Shown here piece by piece: positions 16,028 to 24,061 of a DNA stretch of 47,978 bases. Position numbers and translations under genes: made by a program. Within the stretch, counting starts at the first letter, position 1, and each line of letters starts with the position of its first letter. This stretch comes from Achromobacter sp. ASV32 (GTDB lineage Bacteria; Pseudomonadota; Gammaproteobacteria; Burkholderiales; Burkholderiaceae_B): the NCBI RefSeq assembly GCF_016428805.1, contig NZ_JAELTJ010000033.1, positions 1 to 47,978 of the forward strand, in the 5' to 3' direction. The notes beneath the pieces are model-generated. The model did not search any database. It had not been told where the DNA came from and worked only from the letters and a program-made list of their open reading frames with translations.

Positions 16028-17203
16028 CTAATCTGCGGCCGAGGCTTCCAGGGGCATGGCTGGCTCGAGCCGGTTGCCGCCCAGCGCCTTGGCCCGGTAC
16101 AAGGCCTGGTCGGCGCGCGCCAGCGCGTCGGCCAGCGGCGGCGCATCGCCGGCAAAGTGCGCCAGCCCGATGCTGACGGTGGCGCGTATGCCGATGCCTT
16201 GCACCGGGTGGGCGATCATTTCCGCGAAACGCCTGGCCACGGATTCGCCCAGCGCCTGGGCGCGGCCAGCGTCCTCCCCCACCAGCAGCGCGGCGAATTC
16301 CTCGCCGCCGATGCGGGCCAGGATGGCCTTGGGCCCCATCGCGTCGCGCACGATCTGCGCGAACGCCTTCAGCACCTGATCACCGGCCTGGTGGCCATGG
16401 CGATCGTTGATGGCCTTGAACTGGTCCAGATCGAACGCCAGCACGGCGACCTGACCGCGCGCCGCCGCGCCGTCAATGGCGCGAGCGCCCCGCTCGAAGA
16501 ACCAGCGGCGGTTGCCCAGCCGGGTCAGATAGTCGGTCTGGGATTCCTGCACCAGCCGGCTCAGGGTTTCTTCGCGGACGAGCTTGATCAATGCCATCGG
16601 CAGAATCACCGAGTACAGCACCCCTTCGTACATCGTGACGTTGCTGGCCAGCAACTGCGCCGACGGGCCGTACGCAGCCACCCACCCGGGCAGCAGAAAG
16701 GCCCGGCCTACATAAACCAGCGCATGCAGGGCGGCAACCGCCACGGCGATGTAGCGGGTCTTGAACGCTTGCAGGGAATCGCAGCGCCACAACGTCCACG
16801 CCGTCGCGCCGCTGACCAGCGCAATGGGAAAAGCGCTGACGTACTTCCAGACCAGATCCTGCCCGCCCGCGCCAGCCACGAGCCAGATCAGCGCCATGAC
16901 GGCCAGCAGGGCCACCGACGCCGTGCGGTAGCGTCGGCCGCTCAAGGACGCGACGCCGTTCAGCACCAACAGGTAGCCGCTCAGGATGACGAGGTTGCTC
17001 AAGGGCGCCCCCCACGCCCCAGGCACATCGGCCCGGAACAACGCCAAGGTACAACCGGCCGCCAGCGTGGCGAATCCCGCGGCAAGCCTGCGCAGCGCCC
17101 CGCTGCGGGAGGGATGGGTCCGATGCTCCCAGAACGTCAAGCCGGCGCTGGCCAGAAGCGTTCCGATAATGATGAGGTACAGGGTGAGGAGATCGACGTG
17201 CAT
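16028..17203 (-). CDS. Membrane diguanylate cyclase (GGEEF domain)
   Basis: A 391-residue protein that should make cyclic-di-GMP from two GTP. Residues 5-205 contain about six membrane segments with short loops, a sensor of unknown ligand. Residues 222-385 are the GGDEF domain, with FDLDQFKAIND carrying the metal Asp258, and the active-site loop RIGGEEF at 299-303. GGEEF is an active variant. The inhibitory I-site (RxxD ahead of the loop) is absent: the aligned residues are GPKA, so feedback inhibition by product is unlikely. I chose ATG 17203, since longer readings add an unlikely leader; the LTLYLIII helix starts right after. The 312-nt upstream gap carries an ACACC-T-tract repeat pointing towards this gene. 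Confidence 0.92.
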   Translation of the reverse strand: MHVDLLTLYLIIIGTLLASAGLTFWEHRTHPSRSGALRRLAAGFATLAAGCTLALFRADVPGAWGAPLSNLVILSGYLLVLNGVASLSGRRYRTASVALLAVMALIWLVAGAGGQDLVWKYVSAFPIALVSGATAWTLWRCDSLQAFKTRYIAVAVAALHALVYVGRAFLLPGWVAAYGPSAQLLASNVTMYEGVLYSVILPMALIKLVREETLSRLVQESQTDYLTRLGNRRWFFERGARAIDGAAARGQVAVLAFDLDQFKAINDRHGHQAGDQVLKAFAQIVRDAMGPKAILARIGGEEFAALLVGEDAGRAQALGESVARRFAEMIAHPVQGIGIRATVSIGLAHFAGDAPPLADALARADQALYRAKALGGNRLEPAMPLEASAAD

Positions 17204-17515
17204 CTCGAATAAGGAGGGGTTGGCGCCGGGGAGTGCAGCGGCAATCGCAATTCTAGGGGGAAATCCCCCGCGCGGATGTGACGGCACGGCCCCTGAGCGC
17301 GGCGTCGGCGCCGATGCAAAAAAAGGGCCGGACGAGGCAAAAGACAGCGAAAACGGTGTGAAAACGGTGTCAGACTGCAATTAATTTCCCCCATTGCTGC
17401 AATTTGCAGTCCACTTACGCCCTGATCCAGCGGGAAATGCGATGTTGCGCACGCGGCGGCGCGGCATCGCTCGCCTTCCCGCCGCCCCCCTGACCGCTTT
17501 CGAGGCACCCTCCCC
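17204..17515. other. Divergent intergenic region, dgc / MANRSYLY-type gene
   Basis: This 312-nt noncoding region holds the repeat element at 17349-17382. It also has a second inverted pair, ACTGCAA (17374-17380) with TTGCAGT shortly after (about 17404-17410). No convincing small ORF or RNA gene was seen. Both flanking genes must be transcribed from it. Confidence 0.5.
17349..17382 (-). repeat. Intergenic repeat: AATTGCAGTCTG followed by two ACACC units (copy 1)
   Basis: On the minus strand it reads AATTGCAGTCTG then a perfect 11-nt tandem, ACACCGTTTTC twice. On the plus strand this is GAAAACGGTGT at 17349-17359 and 17360-17370, then CAGACTGCAATT. A second copy with the same architecture lies at 27127-27163. 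Both copies point towards the downstream gene in its 5' region. Confidence 0.7.
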
Positions 17516-18340
17516 ATGGCCAACCGCTCGTACCTGTACAGCTTGAGCAACCGCCCCACGTCCTACTCCGACCGGCCCGAGACGATTTCCGGGTTGTCGG
17601 AATGGCCCTATGACGTGCCGTTCATGTACCGGCTGCTGATGTCGGGCGATCCACAACTGTGCGCGTCGCTGATCTCGGATGGGCTGGACGACGACGAACC
17701 CGGCAAGCGCACCCGGCTTTATGCGATCAGCAGCCCGTTCGACCCGGGTTTTGAACGCGTCAAGCGGTTTGCCGAGATCCTGCGCGTGGCGGTCGCCGTG
17801 CTGCCGCCGGCCTTGTCCGCGCCTGCGCAAGCGCCGGCCCGCCCCGCGTCGTTCCTGGATCGCCTCAAGCAGGTCTTTTCGCCTCGTAAAAAGACCGTCT
17901 CGTCGATCCCGGTTCAGGCGGCGACCCAGTCGTATGCGCCCCCGTCCCACCTGCTGGTCGAACTGGACGAAACCATCGCCTTTCTGGAGGCGCACCGCGA
18001 CAGCTATCTGCTGCTGGAAACGATCGAACTGGACATCATGAGCGAGTCCGGCGAAGCCGCGCTGAAGGCCAGCGTGGAACAGGAACTCGCGCGGTGCAGG
18101 CACGCGGGCGCGGCGCTGGACGCACTGCCGGCCGACATCACCGAAGCCGCGCGCCAGCTGAAACTGGCCACGGTGCAGCAGGCCGAAGAGCCGCTGGATG
18201 TGCTGTTCGGGTTGCGGCTGGACAACGAATTCGACAGCACCCGCGACAACGCCACGGAATACCCGCTGGGTCTGTACTGGTCCGACGTGCTGTATTTTGA
18301 ATTGTTCAACCGCAGCGAATACGAAGCGCAACAACGCTAG
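17516..18340 (+). CDS. Conserved hypothetical protein (MANRSYLY-type)
   Basis: A 274-residue soluble protein starting MANRSYLYSLSNRP. I associate this opening with a family of uncharacterised proteobacterial proteins (possibly DUF7822; not verified). No signal peptide. Residues 15-65 hold an aromatic, acidic block (GLSEWPYDVPFMYRLLMSG). A Pro/Ala-rich linker and basic patch (about 98-130, with SPRKKT) divide it from a helical second half rich in Glu. The C-terminus (TEYPLGLYWSDVLYFELFNRSEYE) is aromatic. The gene stands alone between the divergent cyclase and the convergent VOC gene. The function is unknown. Confidence 0.85.
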   Translation: MANRSYLYSLSNRPTSYSDRPETISGLSEWPYDVPFMYRLLMSGDPQLCASLISDGLDDDEPGKRTRLYAISSPFDPGFERVKRFAEILRVAVAVLPPALSAPAQAPARPASFLDRLKQVFSPRKKTVSSIPVQAATQSYAPPSHLLVELDETIAFLEAHRDSYLLLETIELDIMSESGEAALKASVEQELARCRHAGAALDALPADITEAARQLKLATVQQAEEPLDVLFGLRLDNEFDSTRDNATEYPLGLYWSDVLYFELFNRSEYEAQQR

Positions 18341-18385
18341 GCGCGGCCGCGCATCGCGGCGCTTGCAGCGCGTCTCCCCAGGCGC

Positions 18386-18865
18386 TCATCCCCGGCGCGC
18401 CGCCTCGATGGCCGCGACATCGATCTTGCCCATCTGCATCATGGCTTCGAAGGCGCGCTTGGCTACGCCCGGATCGGGGTCGGTGATGGCGTCGGTCAGC
18501 ACGCGCGGGGTGATCTGCCATGACAGGCCCCATTTGTCCTGGCACCAGCCACAGACGTTCTCTTTGCCGCCATTGCCGACAATGGCGTTCCACAAGCGGT
18601 CGGTTTCTTCCTGATCGTCGGTGGCGACCTGAAACGAAAAGGCCTCGTTATGCTTGACGCCCGGGCCGCCGTTCAGGCCCAGGCATGGAACGCCCATCAC
18701 CGTGAATTCCACGGTCAGGACATCGCCCCGTTTGCCGGACGGAAAATCGCTGGGCGCATGCATGACCCTGCCCACCGCGCTGTCGGGAAACGTCTTGGCG
18801 TAGAACTGGGCGGCTTCCAGCGCGCCGCCGTCATACCAAAGGCAAATCGTGTTTTTGCTGACCAT
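18386..18865 (-). CDS. PhnB-like VOC superfamily protein
   Basis: A 159-residue member of the PhnB / 3-demethylubiquinone-methyltransferase-like branch of the VOC fold. It has LWYDGGALEAAQFYAKTFPDS near the N-terminus, then the central motif LGLNGGP and FSFQVATDDQEETDRLWNAI. The WCQDKWGLSWQITP block and a C-terminal RAFEAMMQMGKIDVAAIEAA complete the classic layout. The family name is historical; most members have no proven methyltransferase activity. It starts at ATG 18865 (a longer reading adds an unlikely 44-residue basic leader). It is convergent with the upstream hypothetical gene and 151 nt from the NmrA-like gene, so it is probably a separate unit. Confidence 0.92.
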   Translation of the reverse strand: MVSKNTICLWYDGGALEAAQFYAKTFPDSAVGRVMHAPSDFPSGKRGDVLTVEFTVMGVPCLGLNGGPGVKHNEAFSFQVATDDQEETDRLWNAIVGNGGKENVCGWCQDKWGLSWQITPRVLTDAITDPDPGVAKRAFEAMMQMGKIDVAAIEAARRG

Positions 18866-19015
18866 CCTGGTTCTCCTGTCGAGGACAAGCCGGCGGGCCG
18901 GTGCCGCTGCATGGCGGGCAAGGGGCCGCGTGACGGATACCGCGCAGTCGAGAATACTGCGCGCGGCGGCCCGGCGGGCGTTACCAAGCGTTGGCAAATG
19001 TCGACGGCTGCCGTG

Positions 19016-19933
19016 CTACAGATGGGCGCGCAGCCAGTCTTCCAGGCCGGTCACCGGAATGCCGTGGCGGGCGTTGAATGTCTCGGCCGGATCCCAGGCC
19101 ACGCCGCGCCCTTCGGCGAACACGGCACGATACTTGCGCATGGCATCATCCGGCTCGGCGGCCAGCTGGCGCTTCAGTTCAGCCACCGTCCATGCGTGGC
19201 GCGTGATCTGGCCGCCGCGCCTGCGTTCCAGGGCGTCGGCGACTTGGCGATAGGTCACGGTGTCCCCGGCAACGAACACCGTTTGGTTGACGATGCGCGG
19301 CTCGGCGAACAGGATTTCGGCCGTCAACTTGCCGATGTCGTCGGCGGTCGTCACGGTCACGGCGGTGTCCGGGCTGCCCAACGCGTTGACCGTGTTGGCG
19401 GCCAGGTCGACCACGCCGAAGGACGGCTCGAACAGGAAGCTGGTGAACATGCCGGTCGAAACGATGACCCACTCGGTGGCCTGCTGCGCCCGCAGCAAGT
19501 CGCGCACGTCCAGCTGCTCGTCGAACAGGTCCTGCGGGCTGCCCCGGCCGATGACGTCGTAGTCGACGCCGAACTGCCAGGGCACGAAGCGCTTGACGCC
19601 CCCGTCCAGCGCGGCGCGCGCGATTTTGCGCTGCACGCCGGGGCCGCCGACGAATCCGGTGCACGAGATCACGGTCTGGAAGCGGCTGAAGGTGGCTGCC
19701 AGGTCGGCGGCCGACTGCGCGGCCAGGTCGCCCTGGACGATCTCGATGCCCAAGGCGCGCAGCTCGGCCAGTTCTTGCTGCTTCGCCGGATCGCGGGATG
19801 CGATGGAAGACGGGCGCAACAGCACCGAAAGCGAGCCGTTGCCCGCCTGGCCAGCGCGCGGCGCCAGATGGCGCAGCACGGCCATGCCAAGCTGGCCGGC
19901 GCCCAGGACGAGAATGGCGCTCTGATTCAACAT
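19016..19933 (-). CDS. NmrA/isoflavone-reductase-like NAD(P)-binding protein
   Basis: A 305-residue atypical short-chain dehydrogenase fold. The Rossmann loop is LVLGAGQLGMAVL (GxGxxG), with RPSSI after the second strand, as in NADP-binding members. The substrate half includes SCTGFVGG, WQFGVDYDVIG and VSTGMFTSFLFEP. The C-terminus ends RHGIPVTGLEDWLRAHL. It lacks a clear Tyr-x-x-x-Lys catalytic pair, so it could be a reductase of the isoflavone type or a redox sensor like NmrA. It begins at ATG 19933, with GAGGAC upstream, and is divergent from a LysR gene across 256 nt, a common regulator-target arrangement. Confidence 0.9.
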   Translation of the reverse strand: MLNQSAILVLGAGQLGMAVLRHLAPRAGQAGNGSLSVLLRPSSIASRDPAKQQELAELRALGIEIVQGDLAAQSAADLAATFSRFQTVISCTGFVGGPGVQRKIARAALDGGVKRFVPWQFGVDYDVIGRGSPQDLFDEQLDVRDLLRAQQATEWVIVSTGMFTSFLFEPSFGVVDLAANTVNALGSPDTAVTVTTADDIGKLTAEILFAEPRIVNQTVFVAGDTVTYRQVADALERRRGGQITRHAWTVAELKRQLAAEPDDAMRKYRAVFAEGRGVAWDPAETFNARHGIPVTGLEDWLRAHL

Positions 19934-20189
19934 GGGGGTCCTCGCGGGATGAAGGGATATCTGGAAAACAGGCCGCGGCCGATCGAAAAGCCGATGCGGC
20001 ACAACGCGGTCGTCAGGTGATAGGCAGTGTAGGAGCGGGCCGGGCGGCCATTGTTCGCGCTGCCTGAATACACAACGCGGGGACAACGGGCCTGCCAGCA
20101 CCGCGGCATTGTTAACATCGCCCCCTCCCCGCCGCATCAGGCGCGCACGCCGCCGCGAGCGGTACACGCACTTTCAGCAGGCCTGGCTC

Positions 20190-21089
20190 ATGGACAAACT
20201 TCAAGCGATGGCGACGTTCGTACGGGTCGCCCAGGCGCGCAGCTTCAGCCGCGCGGCCCAGTCGCTGGCGATGCCGCGTTCGTCGGTCACCACCGTCATC
20301 AAGCACCTGGAGGCCCACCTGGGCGCGCCACTGCTGCGGCGCAGCACCCGCAGCCTCAGCCTGACCGACGCGGGCGCGCGTTACCTGGCGGCCTGCCAGG
20401 GCATTCTGGCAGAGATCGCCGACGCCGAGAGCGACGTGTCCGCCACCACCCAGGCGCCGCGCGGCCGGGTCCGCGTGGACATGCCGGGCACCATCGGCCG
20501 GGCGCTCGTGGTGCCGCGCCTGATTGAATTCGAGGCCCGTTATCCGGATATCGAGGTAGTGCTGGGGCTGAGCGACCGGCCGGCCGACCTGATCCACGAA
20601 GGCATCGACTGCGCGATCCGCAGCGGCACGCTGGCCGATTCGACGCTGGTAGCGCGCCGGCTGGGCCGGTTGACGTGGCTGACCTGCGCGTCGCCCAAAT
20701 ACCTGGCCCGCTTCGGCGAGCCGGATTCCGTGCAAGCGCTGGCCTCGCACCGCATCGTCAATTACGTGTCCAACGCCACCGGCCGGCCGCTGGACTGGCG
20801 CTTCCAGGTGGACGGCGAGGAAACCACGGTGGCGCTGCCCAGCCGTTATGCCGTCAACGAGACCGAGGCCTACCTGCACTGCGGCCTGGAGGGCCTGGGC
20901 CTGATCCAGCTGTCCGAAGTGGCCGCCGCCATCTACCTGCGTAGCGGCCGCCTGCGCGAAGTGCTGCCGCACACCCGCTGCGAGCCGGTGCCGATTGCCA
21001 TCGTCTATCCGCAAGCCCGGGCCACGGCGGCGGTCAGGACCTTCGTGGACTGGATCATCGAGATCACGCGGGCCGAGCTGGCGCAATGA
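20190..21089 (+). CDS. LysR family transcriptional regulator
   Basis: A 299-residue LysR protein with a standard start MDKLQAMATFVRVAQARSFS. The HTH is RAAQSLAMPRSSVTTVIKHLE, and the effector domain runs about residues 90-295 (VDMPGTIGRALVVPRL, DCAIRSGTLADSTLVARRLG). This is the CrgA/DsdC-like branch common in betaproteobacteria, often controlling the adjacent divergent oxidoreductase. The ATG at 20190 is preferred to an in-frame start at 20109, because the LysR N-terminal alignment starts there. The NmrA-like gene is its likely target, but no clear T-N11-A palindrome stood out in the 256-nt gap. Confidence 0.94.
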   Translation: MDKLQAMATFVRVAQARSFSRAAQSLAMPRSSVTTVIKHLEAHLGAPLLRRSTRSLSLTDAGARYLAACQGILAEIADAESDVSATTQAPRGRVRVDMPGTIGRALVVPRLIEFEARYPDIEVVLGLSDRPADLIHEGIDCAIRSGTLADSTLVARRLGRLTWLTCASPKYLARFGEPDSVQALASHRIVNYVSNATGRPLDWRFQVDGEETTVALPSRYAVNETEAYLHCGLEGLGLIQLSEVAAAIYLRSGRLREVLPHTRCEPVPIAIVYPQARATAAVRTFVDWIIEITRAELAQ

Positions 21090-21221
21090 TGCGGGACCCA
21101 TGCGCGACCAAGCGGTCCGGGCACAGGCGGCTGTTCGCCCGCAAGTGACAAATTCATCACTCATCTACAATCCGGGGTCACATTGGCTGCCCCTGGCGGC
21201 CGGTCCGTAGCCCCAGGTAGC

Positions 21222-22127
21222 ATGACGCGCGCGAAGAAACCCGCTCCCAGAAAGAGAAGCAGTCCCTCCCGAACGAACTCCCGGTCCGCCGGACGCATTC
21301 CCCGCTTCCTGCGGGCGCTGGTCGTCACGTCACTGGCCAGTTTCGGCGCCGCCACCTACATGCTCAATCCGCAGTGGCGGATGCCGGCCTCGGCCAGCGA
21401 CCTGCTGTCGCGACTGGGGTGGCCGTCGCAAGCGGGCACGGCGCCGGTGGCCTTGCCCGCGCCCAACTCGGCGCTGGTCCAGACCACCTTCACGGAATGC
21501 CCGCAGTTCTTTCCGAACGCACGTCCGCCCGCGGTGCCCGCCAGCCAGCGGCTGCGCGAGGTCTGTTTTTCGTCGTTCGCGATCCTGCACAACGGCCAGA
21601 CCAAGACGCCCGTGTTCGTGGCGGAACGGCTGAACCGGCAGAACCTGGCCCAGGCCAAGGGGCTGCATCGCACCGACAAGTTCTACGCCGACGCGCGGCT
21701 GCCGCGCGCCGAACGCGCCGAACTGGACGACTACCGGGGGTCGGGTTATTCCCGCGGCCACATGGCGCCGGCGGGCGACATGGCCACGCCCGACGCCATG
21801 GCGCAGAGCTTTTCGCTGGCGAACATGGTGCCGCAGGACCAGACCCACAATGCCGGCCCCTGGAGCCGCATCGAGCAGGACACGCGCCAGTATGTGATGC
21901 GGGCGGCGGGCGACGTCTATGTGTTCACCGGCCCGGTCTATGAGGCCCGCCCCAAGACCATCGGCTCGGGCGTGGCCGTGCCCACGTACCTCTACAAGGT
22001 GGTGTACGACGCCACCAGCGGGCGATCGTGGGTGCACTGGCAGGCCAATAGCGCCAGCACCAAGGCCGGCCCGCCGATCAGCTATGAAGAATTCGTCAAG
22101 CGCACCGGGATGCGGCTGCTGCCCTGA
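21222..22127 (+). CDS. Membrane-anchored DNA/RNA non-specific endonuclease
   Basis: A 301-residue member of the NUC/EndoG (beta-beta-alpha metal) nuclease family, cleaving DNA and RNA with Mg2+. A very basic N-terminus (RAKKPAPRKRSSPSRT) precedes one membrane segment (about residues 29-47), so the catalytic part is probably periplasmic. The catalytic motif reads SRGHMAPAGD (Ser177 to His180): His180 is the general base, and the first residue is Ser where Serratia nuclease has Asp. The metal-binding Asn is in SLANMVPQDQ. THNAGPW and VYVFTGPVYE follow as in the family. I chose ATG 21222 (AGGTAGC upstream); an upstream TTG is possible. A role in nutrient or extracellular DNA breakdown is inference. 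Confidence 0.9.
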   Translation: MTRAKKPAPRKRSSPSRTNSRSAGRIPRFLRALVVTSLASFGAATYMLNPQWRMPASASDLLSRLGWPSQAGTAPVALPAPNSALVQTTFTECPQFFPNARPPAVPASQRLREVCFSSFAILHNGQTKTPVFVAERLNRQNLAQAKGLHRTDKFYADARLPRAERAELDDYRGSGYSRGHMAPAGDMATPDAMAQSFSLANMVPQDQTHNAGPWSRIEQDTRQYVMRAAGDVYVFTGPVYEARPKTIGSGVAVPTYLYKVVYDATSGRSWVHWQANSASTKAGPPISYEEFVKRTGMRLLP

Positions 22128-22261
22128 GAATCAGAATTTTCCAATGGCTGCAAAAAACAAGCCTGCGTACGCTGGTAGCTTTTTGCGCAGGCCTGCAAGC
22201 CTCGGCAACGTCGCTTGGTCGCCGCCGAGCCCAGCCAGGATCCGCGCCAGAGGCCAGTGCC

Positions 22262-22609
22262 ATGGATGTGAAAATTCCGCTCGTCCGTTTCCTTTCCCAA
22301 GGTGACGAACGACGCTTCTTCGACGCGTTGACGGCCATCCCCGCCATCCGGAGCCATACCGGTACCGGACAGGACTTCACCCTGAAGATCGACCGCCGCA
22401 GGCTCAGTACCGCCATGCTGCGTGAATTGCTCGCGTTGCTGGTGCGCTATGGCGCGGATCTGTCTGCCTTATGCCCGTTGGCCCGTGAAAAGAAGTTCTG
22501 GTGGCTCAACGAACCGGGCAATTACTGGCATAGGCCCCTGCTCCCCCCGCCTGCCGCGCCAGGCAACGTCTATCAATACGCCCCGTATATCTTCGACGAC
22601 CTGAGTTAA
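22262..22609 (+). CDS. Hypothetical protein
   Basis: A 115-residue protein that I do not recognise. It is mixed alpha/beta, with a helical middle (STAMLRELLALLVRYGADLSALCPLA) and an aromatic C-terminus (KKFWWLNEPGNYWHRPL, then NVYQYAPYIFDD). No signal peptide or membrane segment. The ATG at 22262 follows GAGGCCAGTGCC, a plausible ribosome site. It ends 9 nt before the convergent NAD-binding gene. Codon use resembles its neighbours, which supports a real gene. Function unknown. Confidence 0.72.
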   Translation: MDVKIPLVRFLSQGDERRFFDALTAIPAIRSHTGTGQDFTLKIDRRRLSTAMLRELLALLVRYGADLSALCPLAREKKFWWLNEPGNYWHRPLLPPPAAPGNVYQYAPYIFDDLS

Positions 22610-22618
22610 AGCCTACGG

Positions 22619-23356
22619 CTACCCGGGATGCCGGCACGCAGCCGCGTTGTACAGCACCGGCATCCGCCCTTGCCAGCGCCGCCACGTTTCGCCTCCCATC
22701 ACCAGCTCGGCCATGAAATGCGCGACGTTGATGCGGCTGGTCTTGCCGGCATCGAAAATGGCGCTGCGGATGGGCGAGGGATGCGCCTCGTAGGCGGTGA
22801 CCGCGTCCTGATCGACCAGGCTGTCCGGACGCACGACGACCCATTGGACCGCGCCGTGGTTCTGGCCAATGGCGGTGCGCAGATAATCGGCGGCCTGCTC
22901 GTTGTCGGCATGCGGCGGCACCAGCGCACGCACCAGTCCCACCACGCAACGCTGCGCGAACGGCACGGGCTCTGCCAGATCGCGATTGCGGTTCCCCGCC
23001 GTGTTCATCAAGACAAAGCGGACCGGCGCGGCAGGCGGGCTGGCCTTGACCGCCTGGCACAACCGGCGCACCGCATCCGCAACCAGTCGCCGCGGCGGAC
23101 CGTAGATGCCCTTCAGGCTCATGGTGTGACCCAGGCAGGACGCAATGGCAGTGCAACCGCTGACATACCGGGCCAGATCGGCATCGGCCAGGTCCGACAC
23201 GCCTGCCTGAATCAGCGACAGACCTTTGTCGCCGGCAAGCTGCTCCAATGCCTGCGGCGTACGCACAATGGCACGCACCGGCTCCCCGCGGTCCAGCAAT
23301 TGCCTGACCAGCAGCCGCCCCGTCGCCCCGCTGGCGCCGATTACCAACGTCGTCAT
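22619..23356 (-). CDS. NAD(P)H-binding SDR/NmrA-like protein
   Basis: A 245-residue atypical SDR. The N-terminus is LVIGASGATGRLLVRQLLDRG, a GxxGxxG dinucleotide site, followed by the Arg in AIVRTPQ that usually contacts NADP phosphate. Mid-protein elements are FVLMNTAGNRNRD and WVVVRPDSLVD, the place of the usual catalytic strand. The YxxxK pair is not evident. Such proteins are reductases, epimerases or redox-sensing regulators. It is separated from the EF-hand gene by a 101-nt divergent gap and has 9 nt of space to its convergent neighbour. Confidence 0.9.
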   Translation of the reverse strand: MTTLVIGASGATGRLLVRQLLDRGEPVRAIVRTPQALEQLAGDKGLSLIQAGVSDLADADLARYVSGCTAIASCLGHTMSLKGIYGPPRRLVADAVRRLCQAVKASPPAAPVRFVLMNTAGNRNRDLAEPVPFAQRCVVGLVRALVPPHADNEQAADYLRTAIGQNHGAVQWVVVRPDSLVDQDAVTAYEAHPSPIRSAIFDAGKTSRINVAHFMAELVMGGETWRRWQGRMPVLYNAAACRHPG

Positions 23357-23457
23357 TTTGGATCCCTGGGTTATTTATTATTCGAAAACATATGGCAACA
23401 CTGCTGATCCGAGTCGGCGATATCATTTGCGCCGCCTGAATGCCTAAAAGGATAACC

Positions 23458-23862
23458 ATGAAAAATGTCACCCGGACGGGTAGCCTGACCGCGGCACTGC
23501 TGCTTGCCTTGTGGACGGGCGGCGCCATGGCGCAATCCACGCCTGCGGCCCCTGCCCCCGCGCCGACTGGCACGGCCGCAGCGGGCAAGGCTGGCGCCAT
23601 CCCGACGCCCGACGCCGTCAACCGCCCCATGACCGAGCCGGAATACTACGCCCGGATGGAAGCGGCGTTCGACAAGCAGGATATCAACGCCGACGGTTAT
23701 CTCACCCGTGGTCCGCTCTTGAATGAAGCGACCTCCGAACAGGTGGCCGCGATGGATACCGACGGCGACGGGCGCATCAGCAAGGCCGAGTTTCTGGACT
23801 ACGCGATGAAGAATTTCCGCAGCCGGCCCAAATACGAAATGAACCGCAAGCCCAAGCCCTGA
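23458..23862 (+). CDS. Exported EF-hand calcium-binding protein
   Basis: A 134-residue small exported protein. The signal peptide (about residues 1-26, ending GGAMA) is followed by an Ala/Pro-rich linker. Two EF-hand loops follow: DKQDINADGYL (about residues 72-82; weaker, with Asn and Asp at ligand positions) and the canonical DTDGDGRISKAEF (about 98-110). Such proteins (CasA/YtxH-like EF-hand proteins) bind Ca2+ in the periplasm or at the surface. The ATG at 23458 has an AAGGA site 5 nt upstream; an earlier in-frame Met adds only six residues. Monocistronic. Its role is unknown. Confidence 0.88.
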   Translation: MKNVTRTGSLTAALLLALWTGGAMAQSTPAAPAPAPTGTAAAGKAGAIPTPDAVNRPMTEPEYYARMEAAFDKQDINADGYLTRGPLLNEATSEQVAAMDTDGDGRISKAEFLDYAMKNFRSRPKYEMNRKPKP

Positions 23863-23975
23863 AACCCTGGCGTTCGTGCGAGAATCGGGCCGTCATTTTC
23901 TTGTTAACGAATAGATACATAAGACGGAAAATCGGCAATTAGCGAACGCCATGGCGCGTGCTAATTTACGCCCCG

Positions 23976-24017
23976 GTAATACGTACCCTGTAAAACGTAT
24001 TCAGTAATACGTCCTCT
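23976..24017. repeat. Three tandem 14-bp direct repeats, GTAAtACGT core
   Basis: GTAATACGT starts at 23976, GTAAAACGT at 23990 and GTAATACGT at 24004, exactly 14 bp apart, giving three 14-mers (GTAATACGTACCCT, GTAAAACGTATTCA, GTAATACGTCCTCT). The second and third also form an inverted pair, ACGTATT-CAGT-AATACGT (23995-24012). It lies 45 nt before the start at 24062, in AT-rich DNA. It is a probable regulator-binding array. Confidence 0.6.
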
Positions 24018-24061
24018 GCGCTACCGACAACGCATCTCCTACTTCCTACACGACACCCCCT

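Noticed and set aside
14089..16155. 688-codon minus-strand frame over the LVIVD gene
   Set aside because: Antisense shadow of a gene with a signal peptide and five propeller repeats; no family motif in the shadow protein.
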